Source: Sneathiellales bacterium (GTDB lineage: Bacteria > Pseudomonadota > Alphaproteobacteria > JANQFL01). Taken from it: 64,000 nt of DNA. The notes under the pieces were generated by a model, which saw nothing but the letters and a program-made list of their open reading frames with translations, did not search any database and was not told the origin of the DNA. The stretch is taken from contig JANQFL010000011.1 of the NCBI GenBank assembly GCA_028277845.1, positions 264,887 through 328,886 on the forward strand, given 5' to 3'. The position numbers were made by a program, and so were the translations under genes. How positions within the stretch are numbered: the first letter of the stretch is position 1; each line of letters begins with the position of its first letter. Of the stretch, positions 18,041 to 27,907 are shown piece after piece.

Positions 18041-18111
18041 CGGGGCCAAGTAGACCGACATAACCACCCGGATATACGTCCCGGCGCGGCACCGGATAGA
18101 GGCCCCGGGAC
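18006..18111 (+). promoter_or_regulatory. Structured leuA leader with competing stems
   Basis: Stem 1 is GCCGCCGG (18006-18013) with CCGGCGGC (18028-18035). Stem 2 is CGGGGCC (18041-18047) with GGCCCCG (18101-18107). Stem 3 is GTCCCGG (18078-18084) with CCGGGAC (18105-18111). Stems 2 and 3 share 18105-18107 and exclude each other just ahead of the leuA ribosome-binding site. This suggests attenuation or translational control; there is no T-run. Confidence 0.4.
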
Positions 18112-18134
18112 AAGCGAGTTGAGAGGACAGAGGA

Positions 18135-19841
<1,707 letters not shown>

Positions 19842-19905
19842 TGCCTGTTTCCCGGGTCCGCTGCATAATCGCGCGGCGGCGGACCCGGATTTCCTTTATC
19901 GGTAC

Positions 19906-20883
19906 TCAGCCTTCGACCCGAGGCAGGTATAGGCGAACCGTTGTCCCTTGTCCCGGTGTGCTGTCCAGCCGGACGGTCCCGTCGGATTGCCGGGCATATC
20001 CGTAAGCCATACTCAACCCCAGACCGGGGCCGTCGCCCACATTGCGCGTGGAAAAGAAAGGCTCGATCGCCCGATCCCTCACGTCGGACGTCATGCCTGC
20101 ACCGTAATCCCGGACGTCGATACACACATAGGGACCGGTCGCCAGATCGTCTGCCTCCGCGTCTGGCCCGACGTCGGCTGCGTACACGCGGATGTCGACA
20201 TTCCCGTCAGACGGACTGGCCTTAATCGCATTGTCGATCAAACGGACCACGGCAAACTCAAGCTCCGAATCGTCAGACGTCGCTTGCCATCGGCCGGGCA
20301 CAATATCGTGCGGCACGAGGTCGATATGGGGAGAGGCGCATTTTTCCATCGCCGCCAACACGACAGCCGCCGGGTCCACAGGTTCGAGTTTCAATGGCTT
20401 CCTTTGTGAATAGGACAGCAGCTGGTCCGTCAGGTCCTTCGCCCGCAAGATCGCGCGGCGTGCCCGTTCCAGGTGTGCAGCCGACGCCTTGGCGTCGCCG
20501 GACTTGTCGTCCAGCAATTCCAAATTTCCCAGCACAACAGCCATGATGTTGTTGAATTCGTGTGCCACACCGCCGGCGATTTGACCGGCTTCCTTCAGGC
20601 GCAACGCCCGCTGGAGATCGTCTTCGGCTTTGCGCAATGCCGTCTCGACGGCGTCCCGGCGGCGAATTTCCACCCGCGCCTCCCGCCAACGGCGAAATGC
20701 GAACCAACCCAACGTCGCGATCAGCGTCACCAGCGCCGGCACGATCTCATCGATTTCCCAATCTTCGTGCGCGCGGCTGAAGTCGTACAACATCTCGAAC
20801 AAATCGAGTTCCGCACCAACAGCGGTAGACAGGACGAGAACGACGACGACTATTCCGAGGTCAACAAGAACGGTTCGACGCAA
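19906..20883 (-). CDS. Membrane sensor histidine kinase, small
   Basis: 325 residues. Two N-terminal membrane segments (about 5-24 and 47-64), a short coiled coil, HisKA with His108 in GGVAHEFNNIM, and HATPase with LIDNAIKASP, DYGAGM and GPGLGLSMAYG. There is no sensory domain beyond the short loop between the helices, and no receiver. TTG start at 20883 is taken because starting at the next Met would lose the first helix. The HEFNN-type H-box resembles that of the hybrid kinase at 38 kb. No cognate regulator is adjacent. A nested inverted repeat lies just upstream. Confidence 0.85.
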   Translation of the reverse strand: MRRTVLVDLGIVVVVLVLSTAVGAELDLFEMLYDFSRAHEDWEIDEIVPALVTLIATLGWFAFRRWREARVEIRRRDAVETALRKAEDDLQRALRLKEAGQIAGGVAHEFNNIMAVVLGNLELLDDKSGDAKASAAHLERARRAILRAKDLTDQLLSYSQRKPLKLEPVDPAAVVLAAMEKCASPHIDLVPHDIVPGRWQATSDDSELEFAVVRLIDNAIKASPSDGNVDIRVYAADVGPDAEADDLATGPYVCIDVRDYGAGMTSDVRDRAIEPFFSTRNVGDGPGLGLSMAYGYARQSDGTVRLDSTPGQGTTVRLYLPRVEG

Positions 20884-20936
20884 GAGGGGTACCCTGACTG
20901 GTTGTGGTCTACATCAGCCAACCACAATCACCCCTC
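20884..20936. repeat. Nested inverted repeats upstream of kinase gene
   Basis: Outer arms are GAGGGGT (20884-20890) and ACCCCTC (20930-20936); inner arms are TTGTGGT (20902-20908) and ACCACAA (20921-20927). They sit directly ahead of the leftward kinase start at 20883 and may form a cruciform, operator or 5'-leader hairpin. The two spacers differ in length (11 and 2 bases). Confidence 0.4.
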
Positions 20937-21025
20937 AAACAGAAACAACCTTTTTGTTGCTTTTTGGCCCGGAAATTCGCGCGATCGGGTTGCCACAAAG
21001 GCGGCCCGGCCGACCGTATCTGGGA

Positions 21026-21280
21026 TCAAGGAGTGTTGTTCGCCAAATCGTCGGCGACCTTGGCGATATCGCACCGCTCGATCCCGATGTCCCGCAACGT
21101 CCTGTCATCCAGGCGATCCAATGTACGCACGACGTCTTGGCGGTGGCGGAATTTCGTCAATCCGCTGACCACGGCCTGCCACCAGGCTCCCCCCGGAAGA
21201 TGGCCGCCGGAGTTCTCCACAGGCGCACGTCGGCTGATCGGAATGTCTGCATTGACGCAAATATCTTGACGTACGGTCAT
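21026..21280 (-). CDS. DUF1127 domain protein
   Basis: 84 residues. The C-terminal half has the arginine/aspartate-rich DUF1127 (YjiS-like) motif: HRQDVVRTLDRLDDRTLRDIGIERCDI. Small DUF1127 proteins in alphaproteobacteria are linked to RNA turnover and to phosphate and carbon metabolism; whether this one is cannot be told. ATG at 21280 is chosen because GGAG lies 7 bases upstream; an ATG six codons earlier lacks that. A GTTAA...GTTAAC dyad (21281-21296) overlaps the ribosome-binding site. Confidence 0.8.
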   Translation of the reverse strand: MTVRQDICVNADIPISRRAPVENSGGHLPGGAWWQAVVSGLTKFRHRQDVVRTLDRLDDRTLRDIGIERCDIAKVADDLANNTP

Positions 21281-21298
21281 GTTAATCTCCGTTAACAA

Positions 21299-21412
21299 GT
21301 ATTCAAGAAAAGCGAAACCATTACGGTGGATTGCTTCCCTGAAAATGTCTATTATTTGTCATATTTACAAATGATCTTCTTTCAAGAGTGATTTAGTTTT
21401 TCTAACAATAAA
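21299..21412. promoter_or_regulatory. AT-rich divergent promoter region (DUF1127 / LysR)
   Basis: 114 bases of markedly AT-rich sequence between divergent genes, with several TA-rich -10-like stretches. The LysR start at 21413 has no recognisable Shine-Dalgarno (the preceding bases are AACAATAAA), so its mRNA may be leaderless or weakly translated. LysR operators of the T-N11-A type are likely here but not resolved. Confidence 0.4.
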
Positions 21413-22324
21413 ATGCCCCGGGCTCTGCCAACCCTCAATGCTCTGCGCGCCTTCGAGGCCGCCGCCCGGCTGCTCAGCGTCACCAAGGCGGCGGAGGAAC
21501 TGCACGTGACGCCGGCGGCCATCAGCCATCAGATCAAGGCATTGGAGGAGCAACTGGGCACAATCCTGTTCCGGCGCGAAAACCGGCGCCTGTTGCTGAC
21601 CGATGCGGGTCAGTTGCTGCTGCCCGGTATGAGCGACGGACTGGACGCCATGGCCGCCGCGGTCACCCAGGTCCGCATGGCTGAGGCATCGCCGCGCCTT
21701 TCGGTCAGCACCACGCCGTCCCTGGCCAGCCGCTGGCTGGTGCCCCGGCTCAATTCCTTTCAGATTGCGCATCCGGATATCGACGTACGCATTCAAGCCA
21801 GCATCAAGCTGATGGATTTCGACCGTGACGGCCTGGATGTCGGCATCCGATTCGGACGCGGCGACTATCCCGGCCTGCGTGCGGACTCCTTGGGAACGCC
21901 ATGGGTCATACCCGTCTGCAGCCCGCGCTTGACCGAGGGCCCGCCTGCGCTCATATCGCCGAGCGACCTGCGTCACCACACATTGCTGCACGATACGTGG
22001 GAGGCGGAAGACGGCACCTGGGTCGACTGGCCGATCTGGTTGCGCGCCGCCGGGGTCGATGATGTCGATGGCAATCCGGGTCCGCGCTTTTCCGATTCCG
22101 ACCTGACCATCACCGCCGCCATCGAAGGACAAGGCGTTGCCTTGATCGATCATGTCCTGGTCGAACGGGAAATCGCCGCCGGGCGCTTGGTGATCCCGTT
22201 CGACATCGGTCTGGAATCGGACTTCGGTTACTACGTCGTCAGCACCACGCAGGCAGCCAACCGCCCCGCCGTCAAAGCCTTCCGCGAATGGGCGTTGGCG
22301 GAAGCGGGGCGCGCCGGCAATTGA
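21413..22324 (+). CDS. LysR-family regulator, GcvA type
   Basis: 303 residues. The N-terminal winged HTH (LNALRAFEAAARLLSVTKAAEELHVTPAAISHQIKALEEQLG, about 7-50) and the C-terminal substrate-binding domain (from about 90) match the GcvA subgroup: the phrase SLASRWLVPRLNSF and a VGIRFGRGDYPGL motif are diagnostic. The effector and targets are unknown; no glycine-cleavage genes are near. ATG at 21413 lacks a Shine-Dalgarno. Its stop codon lies within a 13-bp inverted repeat that ends the unit. Confidence 0.9.
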   Translation: MPRALPTLNALRAFEAAARLLSVTKAAEELHVTPAAISHQIKALEEQLGTILFRRENRRLLLTDAGQLLLPGMSDGLDAMAAAVTQVRMAEASPRLSVSTTPSLASRWLVPRLNSFQIAHPDIDVRIQASIKLMDFDRDGLDVGIRFGRGDYPGLRADSLGTPWVIPVCSPRLTEGPPALISPSDLRHHTLLHDTWEAEDGTWVDWPIWLRAAGVDDVDGNPGPRFSDSDLTITAAIEGQGVALIDHVLVEREIAAGRLVIPFDIGLESDFGYYVVSTTQAANRPAVKAFREWALAEAGRAGN

Positions 22325-22340
22325 GCATCAATTGCCGGCG
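22312..22340. terminator. Bidirectional hairpin overlapping LysR stop codon
   Basis: Arms 22312-22324 and 22328-22340 are perfect 13-bp inverted copies (CGCCGGCAATTGA and its complement) around a 3-base loop. The stem contains the LysR TGA and lies between convergent genes. It has no T-run but is symmetric, so it could end transcription or protect 3' ends in both directions. Confidence 0.55.
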
Positions 22341-22366
22341 GGTGACAGAGATCGAGGGATCTATCC

Positions 22367-22948
22367 CTACGGCAACGGCACCGTTTCGTTATCGGCGTCG
22401 CGGCCAAGGCGGGTGAGCAGGATTTTGGCCAGGGCCTGGCTGGCACGGTAGGTGTCGCTCGTACGCGTCGACGTGACGGCCTTGCCGCTCCACAAGGGAA
22501 GCTCGCCGGCCCGGTCGATAACGATCTCGACGCCATAGAGCGGCGCCGTACCACGCACATCCGAAGGACCGCCGCCGCCGGCGAGGCGCATGGTCAGCTC
22601 CCATTCGATGTCACTGCGTTGGCCACCGCGGGCTTGCAGGCGGAACCGGCTGTTGTCGGGCATGTTGTTCTGCACGTCCGTCGCAAATGTAAACCGCAAC
22701 GGCGCATTTTCGTCGACGACATATCCCAGCTTGGCCAACTCCTTGGCGATGACTTCGCCAAGGCGCAGGTTGAGGTCGCTGTCATCGCGCGGCTCGACCG
22801 CCATGCGGGCTTGGGAGGGAATGGTGTCGCCTGCCTGCGCACTGACCACCGCCACGGGGCCGACGTCAGCGGCGCTTTGCGCCAAAGCGCCCGGTATTGC
22901 CCCCAGCACGAAACCGAGAACTGTCAATACAATAGACCGGTAAGCCAT
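22367..22948 (-). CDS. Unknown small exported protein
   Basis: 193 residues, not recognised. A signal peptide is clear (MAYRSIVLTVLGFVLGAIPGALAQS, cleavage after ALA). The mature part is a compact soluble alpha/beta domain (SDLNLRLGEVIAKELAKLGYVVDENAPLRFTFATD, early; SDIEWELTMRL, late). The layout vaguely recalls lipoprotein-like domains that handle beta-barrel or pole proteins, but no family call is made. ATG at 22948 is chosen for the strong GGGAGAGGGG upstream. It is convergent with the LysR gene. Confidence 0.7.
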   Translation of the reverse strand: MAYRSIVLTVLGFVLGAIPGALAQSAADVGPVAVVSAQAGDTIPSQARMAVEPRDDSDLNLRLGEVIAKELAKLGYVVDENAPLRFTFATDVQNNMPDNSRFRLQARGGQRSDIEWELTMRLAGGGGPSDVRGTAPLYGVEIVIDRAGELPLWSGKAVTSTRTSDTYRASQALAKILLTRLGRDADNETVPLP

Positions 22949-23110
22949 TGCCCCTCTCCCGCCGGCGCCCCGCATATGGGCAGACTATACCATGGTTGTA
23001 GGCGTTCGCTGTGACCATTCCGTAAACGGCCCTGGAACGCATCACTGCCCTTGACCCGTGGGGGCCGGCATTCAAGACTGCGCGCCTCGTACAAGCAGTT
23101 GGGGGACATC

Positions 23111-24382
23111 ATGCGGAATTTTTCGTCACGCATTTCCGGATTTCACAAACAGAGCCTGGATCAGCGGATCGACACGGTCGCGGATTTGACCGGCCTGGAC
23201 GGAACCGCCGCGGCCCACTTGCGTGACACCGGCAACCTGCCGCCCGAAACGGCCGAGCGCATGATCGAGAATGTGATCGGCACCATGACGGTGCCGATCG
23301 GCGTCGCCACCAACATGATCGTCGACGGCCGGGACGTGCTGGTGCCGATGGCGACCGAGGAATCGTCGGTGGTCGCCGCCGTATGCAACGCCGCCCGTCA
23401 GTGCCGGGATTCGGACGGTTTCGTCACTTCTACCTCGGGCGCGTTGATGATCGCCCAAATCCAATTGCTCGATATCGGCGACCCGGAAACGGCGCGTATC
23501 CGTATCCTGGAACGGCGTGACGACATACAGGCCATCTGCGACGACATGGATCCGGTGCTGATCAGGCTGGGCGGCGGCTTCCGTGACCTGGAAGTCCGGG
23601 TGCTGGAGACCCGCTCGGGCCCCATGGTCATCACCCACATCGTGGTCGACGTGCGTGACGCCATGGGCGCCAACGCGGTCAACAGCATGGCCGAGGCCCT
23701 GGCGCCGCATATCGCCGAGTGGACCGGCGGCCGCACGTGTCTGCGGATCCTGTCAAACCTGGCCGACCGCCGCCTCGCCCGCGCCCGGGCCGAATGGACA
23801 CCCGAGGCCATCGGCGGTGAGAGCGTGCGCGACGGCATGGTCGAGGCCTTCCACTTCGCCGACGCCGATCCCTACCGCGCCGCCACCCACAACAAGGGCA
23901 TCATGAACGGCGTCTCGGCCGTGGTGCTGGCCACCGGCAACGACACCCGCGCGGTGGAAGCCGGCGCCCATGCCTTCGCCGCCCGCACCGGCCGCTACCG
24001 CAGCCTGACCAGGTGGGAGGTGACCAACGACGGTAATCTGGCCGGGGTGCTGGAACTGCCCATGGCCGTCGGCCTGGTGGGCGGCGCCACCAAGGTGCAC
24101 CCGACGCCGAAGATCTGCCTCGACATCATGGGCGCGGAGACGGCCGAGGCACTGGCCCGCATCATCGCCGCCATCGGCCTGGCGCAGAACTTCTCGGCCC
24201 TCAAGGCCCTGGCCACCACCGGCATCCAGAAAGGCCACATGGCCCTGCACGCCCAGAACATCGCCATGATGGCGGGGGCCGAGGGCACCGAGGTCGACAC
24301 CGTCGCCAAGGCCCTGGTCGACCGCGGCCAGGTACGTATCGACGTGGCCGAGGAAGAACTGGCCAGGCTGCGTGGCAATTGA
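23111..24382 (+). CDS. mvaA: Hydroxymethylglutaryl-CoA reductase, class II (degradative type)
   Basis: Interconverts HMG-CoA and mevalonate. The class II enzymes characterised so far include catabolic ones such as that of Pseudomonas mevalonii. 423 residues; motifs are ENVIGTMTVPIGVATNM (catalytic Glu), DAMGANAVN, GIMNGVSAVVLATGNDTR (dinucleotide/active-site Asp) and KGHMALHAQNIA (catalytic His). There is no membrane anchor, as expected for class II. ATG at 23111 with GGGGGAC 4 bases upstream. No other mevalonate-pathway genes are in the window, so mevalonate synthesis is not indicated; catabolism or a solitary role is inferred. Confidence 0.93.
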   Translation: MRNFSSRISGFHKQSLDQRIDTVADLTGLDGTAAAHLRDTGNLPPETAERMIENVIGTMTVPIGVATNMIVDGRDVLVPMATEESSVVAAVCNAARQCRDSDGFVTSTSGALMIAQIQLLDIGDPETARIRILERRDDIQAICDDMDPVLIRLGGGFRDLEVRVLETRSGPMVITHIVVDVRDAMGANAVNSMAEALAPHIAEWTGGRTCLRILSNLADRRLARARAEWTPEAIGGESVRDGMVEAFHFADADPYRAATHNKGIMNGVSAVVLATGNDTRAVEAGAHAFAARTGRYRSLTRWEVTNDGNLAGVLELPMAVGLVGGATKVHPTPKICLDIMGAETAEALARIIAAIGLAQNFSALKALATTGIQKGHMALHAQNIAMMAGAEGTEVDTVAKALVDRGQVRIDVAEEELARLRGN

Positions 24383-24386
24383 CCGG

Positions 24387-24860
24387 TTACGCCTTGTCAA
24401 TGCGGAACTGATAACAGTTGTTGGACGCCGAACGCAGGTGCACGTAGTGGACGTTGTCCTGCGTCAGCAACGTCTGCGCCTGTGCTTCCATATCGGCTAC
24501 CGAAACGACTTGACCGGTACCGTAAACGATACGGTCGTCCGAACCGTATCCGCGCATGAGATAGCTTTCCCGGGTCTCGGTAATCGGCGGCGGGCCGGCA
24601 TCTTCGTCGTGGCGCGGACAATTGCCGGCATGCAGAAAGACCGGTCCCACCTCGGCGTAGGGCTGGGCATTGGGAAACGGCCTGTGGGCTAAAACGAGGT
24701 ATTCCTCACCCTCGGCGATATCGGACAAACAATGACGGCACGGAATGCCGCTCCCATCTGAAATCTGCCGTTCCGGGATTTGGCCGTTGGCGTCGGTTGC
24801 GCCGTTACGGTAGGCGGCGGCGATGTCGGAGGGCATGGCGGTGTAGCGAAGCGTGGTCAT
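24387..24860 (-). CDS. DUF1203 family protein
   Basis: 157 residues. The DUF1203 core is visible: PCRHCLSDIAEGEEYLVLAHRPFPNAQPYAEVGPVFLHAGNC, with a CxxC pair that may bind metal. The C-terminal half continues with LMRGYGSDDRIVYGTGQV. Function unknown. The ATG start gives the full family length. It is convergent with the HMG-CoA reductase gene with only four bases between stops. Confidence 0.78.
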   Translation of the reverse strand: MTTLRYTAMPSDIAAAYRNGATDANGQIPERQISDGSGIPCRHCLSDIAEGEEYLVLAHRPFPNAQPYAEVGPVFLHAGNCPRHDEDAGPPPITETRESYLMRGYGSDDRIVYGTGQVVSVADMEAQAQTLLTQDNVHYVHLRSASNNCYQFRIDKA

Positions 24861-24959
24861 GGCTGCGGCCCCTGTCGATTGATTGCAGGTTTAAGAAACC
24901 AGAAGGCCGGGGAGCGTTCTGCCCGTTTCTTGTCGGCAAAGCCGGACAATTCGGAAAAA

Positions 24960-25007
24960 ATGAACATTGATTCATATCAATATTATGTTATTTTGAATTT
25001 ATATTCA
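24960..25007. promoter_or_regulatory. TetR-type operators upstream of the TetR/ECH pair
   Basis: A markedly AT-rich stretch with three dyads: ATGAAcattgaTTCAT (24960-24975), overlapping TTGATtcatATCAA (24967-24980), and TGAATttatATTCA (24994-25007). The TGAA...TTCA arms recur. They lie 19-66 bases ahead of the TetR start, as expected for autoregulation. Inference from pattern only. Confidence 0.5.
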
Positions 25008-25025
25008 TTTTTTTGAAAGTCGACC

Positions 25026-25634
25026 ATGCCGTATCGGGCAACTGAAAAGACCAAGGCACGGAAGCGGGAAACCCGCACGCGCATCCTCAAGGCGGCGCGG
25101 TCCGTGATTGCTGCCGAGGGGTTTGGCGGGGCGCAGATGTCGGCGGTGGCCGACGCCGCTTATGTCAGCGTCGGCACGCTGTATTCGTATTTTCCGGGCA
25201 AAGCTGAGCTGTTCCGCGACGTTTTCCGGCGCACGGCCGAGCGCGAGGTCGCGGTATTGGAGGAGGTCGCGGCCCGCGACCTGCCGCCGGCCGAACGGCT
25301 GGAGCAGGCGGCCCGTGCCTTGGCCGGCCGTGCCATCGAGGCCGGGCCGCTGGCGTTTTCGCTGATCGCCGAGCCTGTGCATCCGCTGGTCGAGGCCGAA
25401 CGGCTCAAGGCCCGGGAAGCCTATGCCCGCGTCTATGCCGGCATCCTGCGCGACGGCATGGACAGCGGCGTGTTCCGCCGTCAGCGGCCGGAACTCGTGG
25501 CGGCCTGCCTGGTCGGCGCCGTCGCCGAAGCCCTGATCGCCCCGTTCGCCACGACCGGCACGAACGCAACCCTCATCGACGAAATCATCGCCCTGTGCCT
25601 GAACGGCATTCTTGCTGGAGAAGCGAAACCATGA
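25026..25634 (+). CDS. TetR/AcrR-family transcriptional regulator
   Basis: 202 residues with the TetR HTH at about 15-60 (TRTRILKAARSVIAAEGFGGAQMSAVADAAYVSVGTLYSYFPGKAELF). The C-terminal ligand domain ends in a helical segment. It overlaps the enoyl-CoA hydratase start by four bases (ATGA), so the pair is one operon and the ligand may be an acyl-CoA or related lipid; this is inference. The Shine-Dalgarno is weak (GAAAG). Confidence 0.9.
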   Translation: MPYRATEKTKARKRETRTRILKAARSVIAAEGFGGAQMSAVADAAYVSVGTLYSYFPGKAELFRDVFRRTAEREVAVLEEVAARDLPPAERLEQAARALAGRAIEAGPLAFSLIAEPVHPLVEAERLKAREAYARVYAGILRDGMDSGVFRRQRPELVAACLVGAVAEALIAPFATTGTNATLIDEIIALCLNGILAGEAKP

Positions 25635-26488
25635 ACAGTCCTGTCGTTACCTACGAGCGTGACGAACGTATCGCCCGCATCACCCTGAACCGCCCCGACG
25701 TCATGAACGCCATCAACGCCGAGATGCCGCCGGCCATCGCCGAAGCGGTACAGCAGGCCCAGGACGACGACGATGTCCACGTCATCGTGCTGTCGGGCAA
25801 CGGTCCGGCCTTCTGCGCCGGCTACGACCTGACCGCCTACGCCCAGGCGGCCGGCCCCAATCCCGGCGTGCAGGAAATGCCGTGGGATCCGATGAAGGAC
25901 TACACCTTCATGAAGCGCAACACCGAACAGTTCATGAGCCTGTGGCGCAGCTACAAGCCGGTGATCGCCAAGGTGCACGGTTTCGCCGTGGCCGGCGGCA
26001 GCGACATCGCGCTGTGCTGCGACATCGTCGTCATGGCCGAGACCGCCCGCATCGGCTACATGCCGGCCCGGGTGTGGGGCTGCCCGACCACGGCCATGTG
26101 GGTCTACCGGCTGGGCGCCGAGCGGGCGAAAAGGATGTTGTTGACCGGCGACAAGATCGACGGCCGCGAGGCCGAGCGCATGGGCCTGATCTACAAGGCG
26201 GTACCCGACGCCGACCTGGACGAGGAAGTCGAGACCCTGGCCCGGCGCATGGCCGGCGTGCCCAAGAACCAGCTGATGATGCAAAAGCTGATGATCAACC
26301 AGGCCTACGACAATATGGGCCTGGAGAGCACCCAGATGGTCGCCACCATCTTCGACGGCATCACCCGCCACTCGCCCGAAGGCATGAACTTCAAGGCCCG
26401 CTCCGAAACGGCGGGCTGGAAGAAGGCCGTCGAGGAACGCGACCTCGGCACCTTCGACTGGAGCAGGAACGAACCGCTGAACCGGTAA
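25631..26488 (+). CDS. Enoyl-CoA hydratase/isomerase family protein
   Basis: 285-residue crotonase-fold enzyme. Oxyanion-hole motifs: NGPAFCAGYDLTAY and VAGGSDIALCCDIVVMAETARIGY; the C-terminal helices RMAGVPKNQLMMQKLMINQA follow. The catalytic glutamates of typical hydratases are not obvious, so the exact reaction is open (hydration, isomerisation or other). It shares the operon with the TetR gene and starts inside its stop codon; there is no other beta-oxidation gene nearby. Confidence 0.87.
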   Translation: MNSPVVTYERDERIARITLNRPDVMNAINAEMPPAIAEAVQQAQDDDDVHVIVLSGNGPAFCAGYDLTAYAQAAGPNPGVQEMPWDPMKDYTFMKRNTEQFMSLWRSYKPVIAKVHGFAVAGGSDIALCCDIVVMAETARIGYMPARVWGCPTTAMWVYRLGAERAKRMLLTGDKIDGREAERMGLIYKAVPDADLDEEVETLARRMAGVPKNQLMMQKLMINQAYDNMGLESTQMVATIFDGITRHSPEGMNFKARSETAGWKKAVEERDLGTFDWSRNEPLNR

Positions 26489-26749
26489 ATCAAACTTCTC
26501 GAAACACATAGGAATGCGTATGACACTAGTCGCCGGGTCGTAACGTCTGTTACAGAACCGCAACCGGGTTACATCCCTGGATGACAACCCCATTGGCTCG
26601 CTCGAACGAGCGATGTGCGCCTCGTTGAAACGGGTAGCTACTAAGCCCTGGTGACGTCCATGTTGTCCGCTTTCAAAGCGTTTTCGGACACAAAATTACT
26701 GATGGGTACCGTACCGGGTATAGCCAAGAGCGGACATGTTCATCTGTGT
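26489..26749. other. Intergenic region with two hairpins
   Basis: 261 bases without a gene. TCGCTCG (26598-26604) pairs with CGAGCGA (26607-26613). Further on, CGCTTT (26668-26673) and AAAGCG (26675-26680) are followed by TTTT and lie inside a TGTCCG/CGGACA pair (26664-26669, 26685-26690). The second could end transcription coming from the left. Confidence 0.4.
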
Positions 26750-27907
26750 TCATTCCACAGCTGCCGTCGTTGTCAGGCGGGTCAGCAGCCGCATCAGTTC
26801 CGATTGCCGGCGGCAATCCGTCTTGGCGAGGAGCTGCTTCATCGTCGAACGCGCTGTGCTGACAGCTATTCCAGACTTTTCCGCGTATGAATTGACGCTC
26901 TCGCCGGCGAGAAAGGCGGATGCCATGCGGGCTTCTGCGGGCGTAAACCCAAACAATTGCCGTAGTCGTCCATCTTGAGTTTGTGGTCGATCTTCTTCGT
27001 TCGCCACGATCAAAAGCACCAACGGCAATTCCTCTTTTTTATAGGGGAAGTCCCGCTGCTCTTTTGAAAGAGGCAGACCCAGCATCTGGAGTGGACGGAG
27101 TCCATGCTTTTGCGGCAGGGCGATGGCCTGGCCGGCGTCCGGTCCCGGCGCGCGCCGAGCCGCCGAAGCGACCGTATCGTGCAATATGCGTGTGGATTCG
27201 GCGTTTTCGGTCATCAGGTAACGCCGCCAGACGCGCAGTCCACTTTCACTCCGCAGCAACGCTTCAGCGTTGCGATTGAGATCCACTACGCTCGCATCGG
27301 CATTCAGGACAAATATGGCGTCCGGCAGGTAGTTGATGGCGACCCGAAGGTCCGCGCTGATATTTGCGACGGAATCGATCCGCCGGGCAAACTCACAAGC
27401 CTGCGATAAATGCCGCGCAATTTCGCCGGTTAACACGGTTTCGCGCGGCTTGACATGTCCGCGGTCGGCGCTCCGCAGGGAACCGAGCAGGGAGAATTCT
27501 CCCGCCTCACTCTCCAGTTTCGCGCCAACCATGTAACGCAAGCCCGACGGAAAAAGGAGTCTCTGGTAAAATTCGCTGGCATCGATCTCTTGTTCGGAAA
27601 TGTAATCGTAATCGGAAAAGACCTGATGCTTGCGTAAGACAGGAAACAGTGTGTTCTTCGGGTCGAGATCGGATACTTGTGCATATGCCTCCCATTCACC
27701 CGGAACCGTGCCCCCCTCTCGGATGCTTGTCAGCATGGGACGGGGGAATGGGCGAACGCGAACCACGAAACTCAAATCAGCGCCGATCAGGTGATTGATC
27801 CGAGAAAAGACGTCTTGCCAAGCGCTGTCATCAATTGAAGCGGAATAGATGGCTTCTATGGTTTCGCTCAATCGCGCGCTGTCGGACGGGAGAAATCTCG
27901 GTTTCAT
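26750..27907 (-). CDS. LuxR-type HTH regulator, paralogue 1 (divergent)
   Basis: 385 residues: a sensory N-terminal half, a PAS-like middle (VLNADASVVDLNRNAEALL) and a C-terminal LuxR HTH (FGFTPAEARMASAFLAGESVNSYAEKSGIAVSTARSTMKQLLAKTDCRRQSELMRLL). It shares this layout with the three genes at 28.3-31.8 kb but is the most divergent copy and is transcribed the other way. ATG at 27907 is chosen; an in-frame TTG at 27922 is possible and neither has a good Shine-Dalgarno. The signal is unknown; the N-terminal region is not an autoinducer-binding domain I can recognise. Confidence 0.85.
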   Translation of the reverse strand: MKPRFLPSDSARLSETIEAIYSASIDDSAWQDVFSRINHLIGADLSFVVRVRPFPRPMLTSIREGGTVPGEWEAYAQVSDLDPKNTLFPVLRKHQVFSDYDYISEQEIDASEFYQRLLFPSGLRYMVGAKLESEAGEFSLLGSLRSADRGHVKPRETVLTGEIARHLSQACEFARRIDSVANISADLRVAINYLPDAIFVLNADASVVDLNRNAEALLRSESGLRVWRRYLMTENAESTRILHDTVASAARRAPGPDAGQAIALPQKHGLRPLQMLGLPLSKEQRDFPYKKEELPLVLLIVANEEDRPQTQDGRLRQLFGFTPAEARMASAFLAGESVNSYAEKSGIAVSTARSTMKQLLAKTDCRRQSELMRLLTRLTTTAAVE

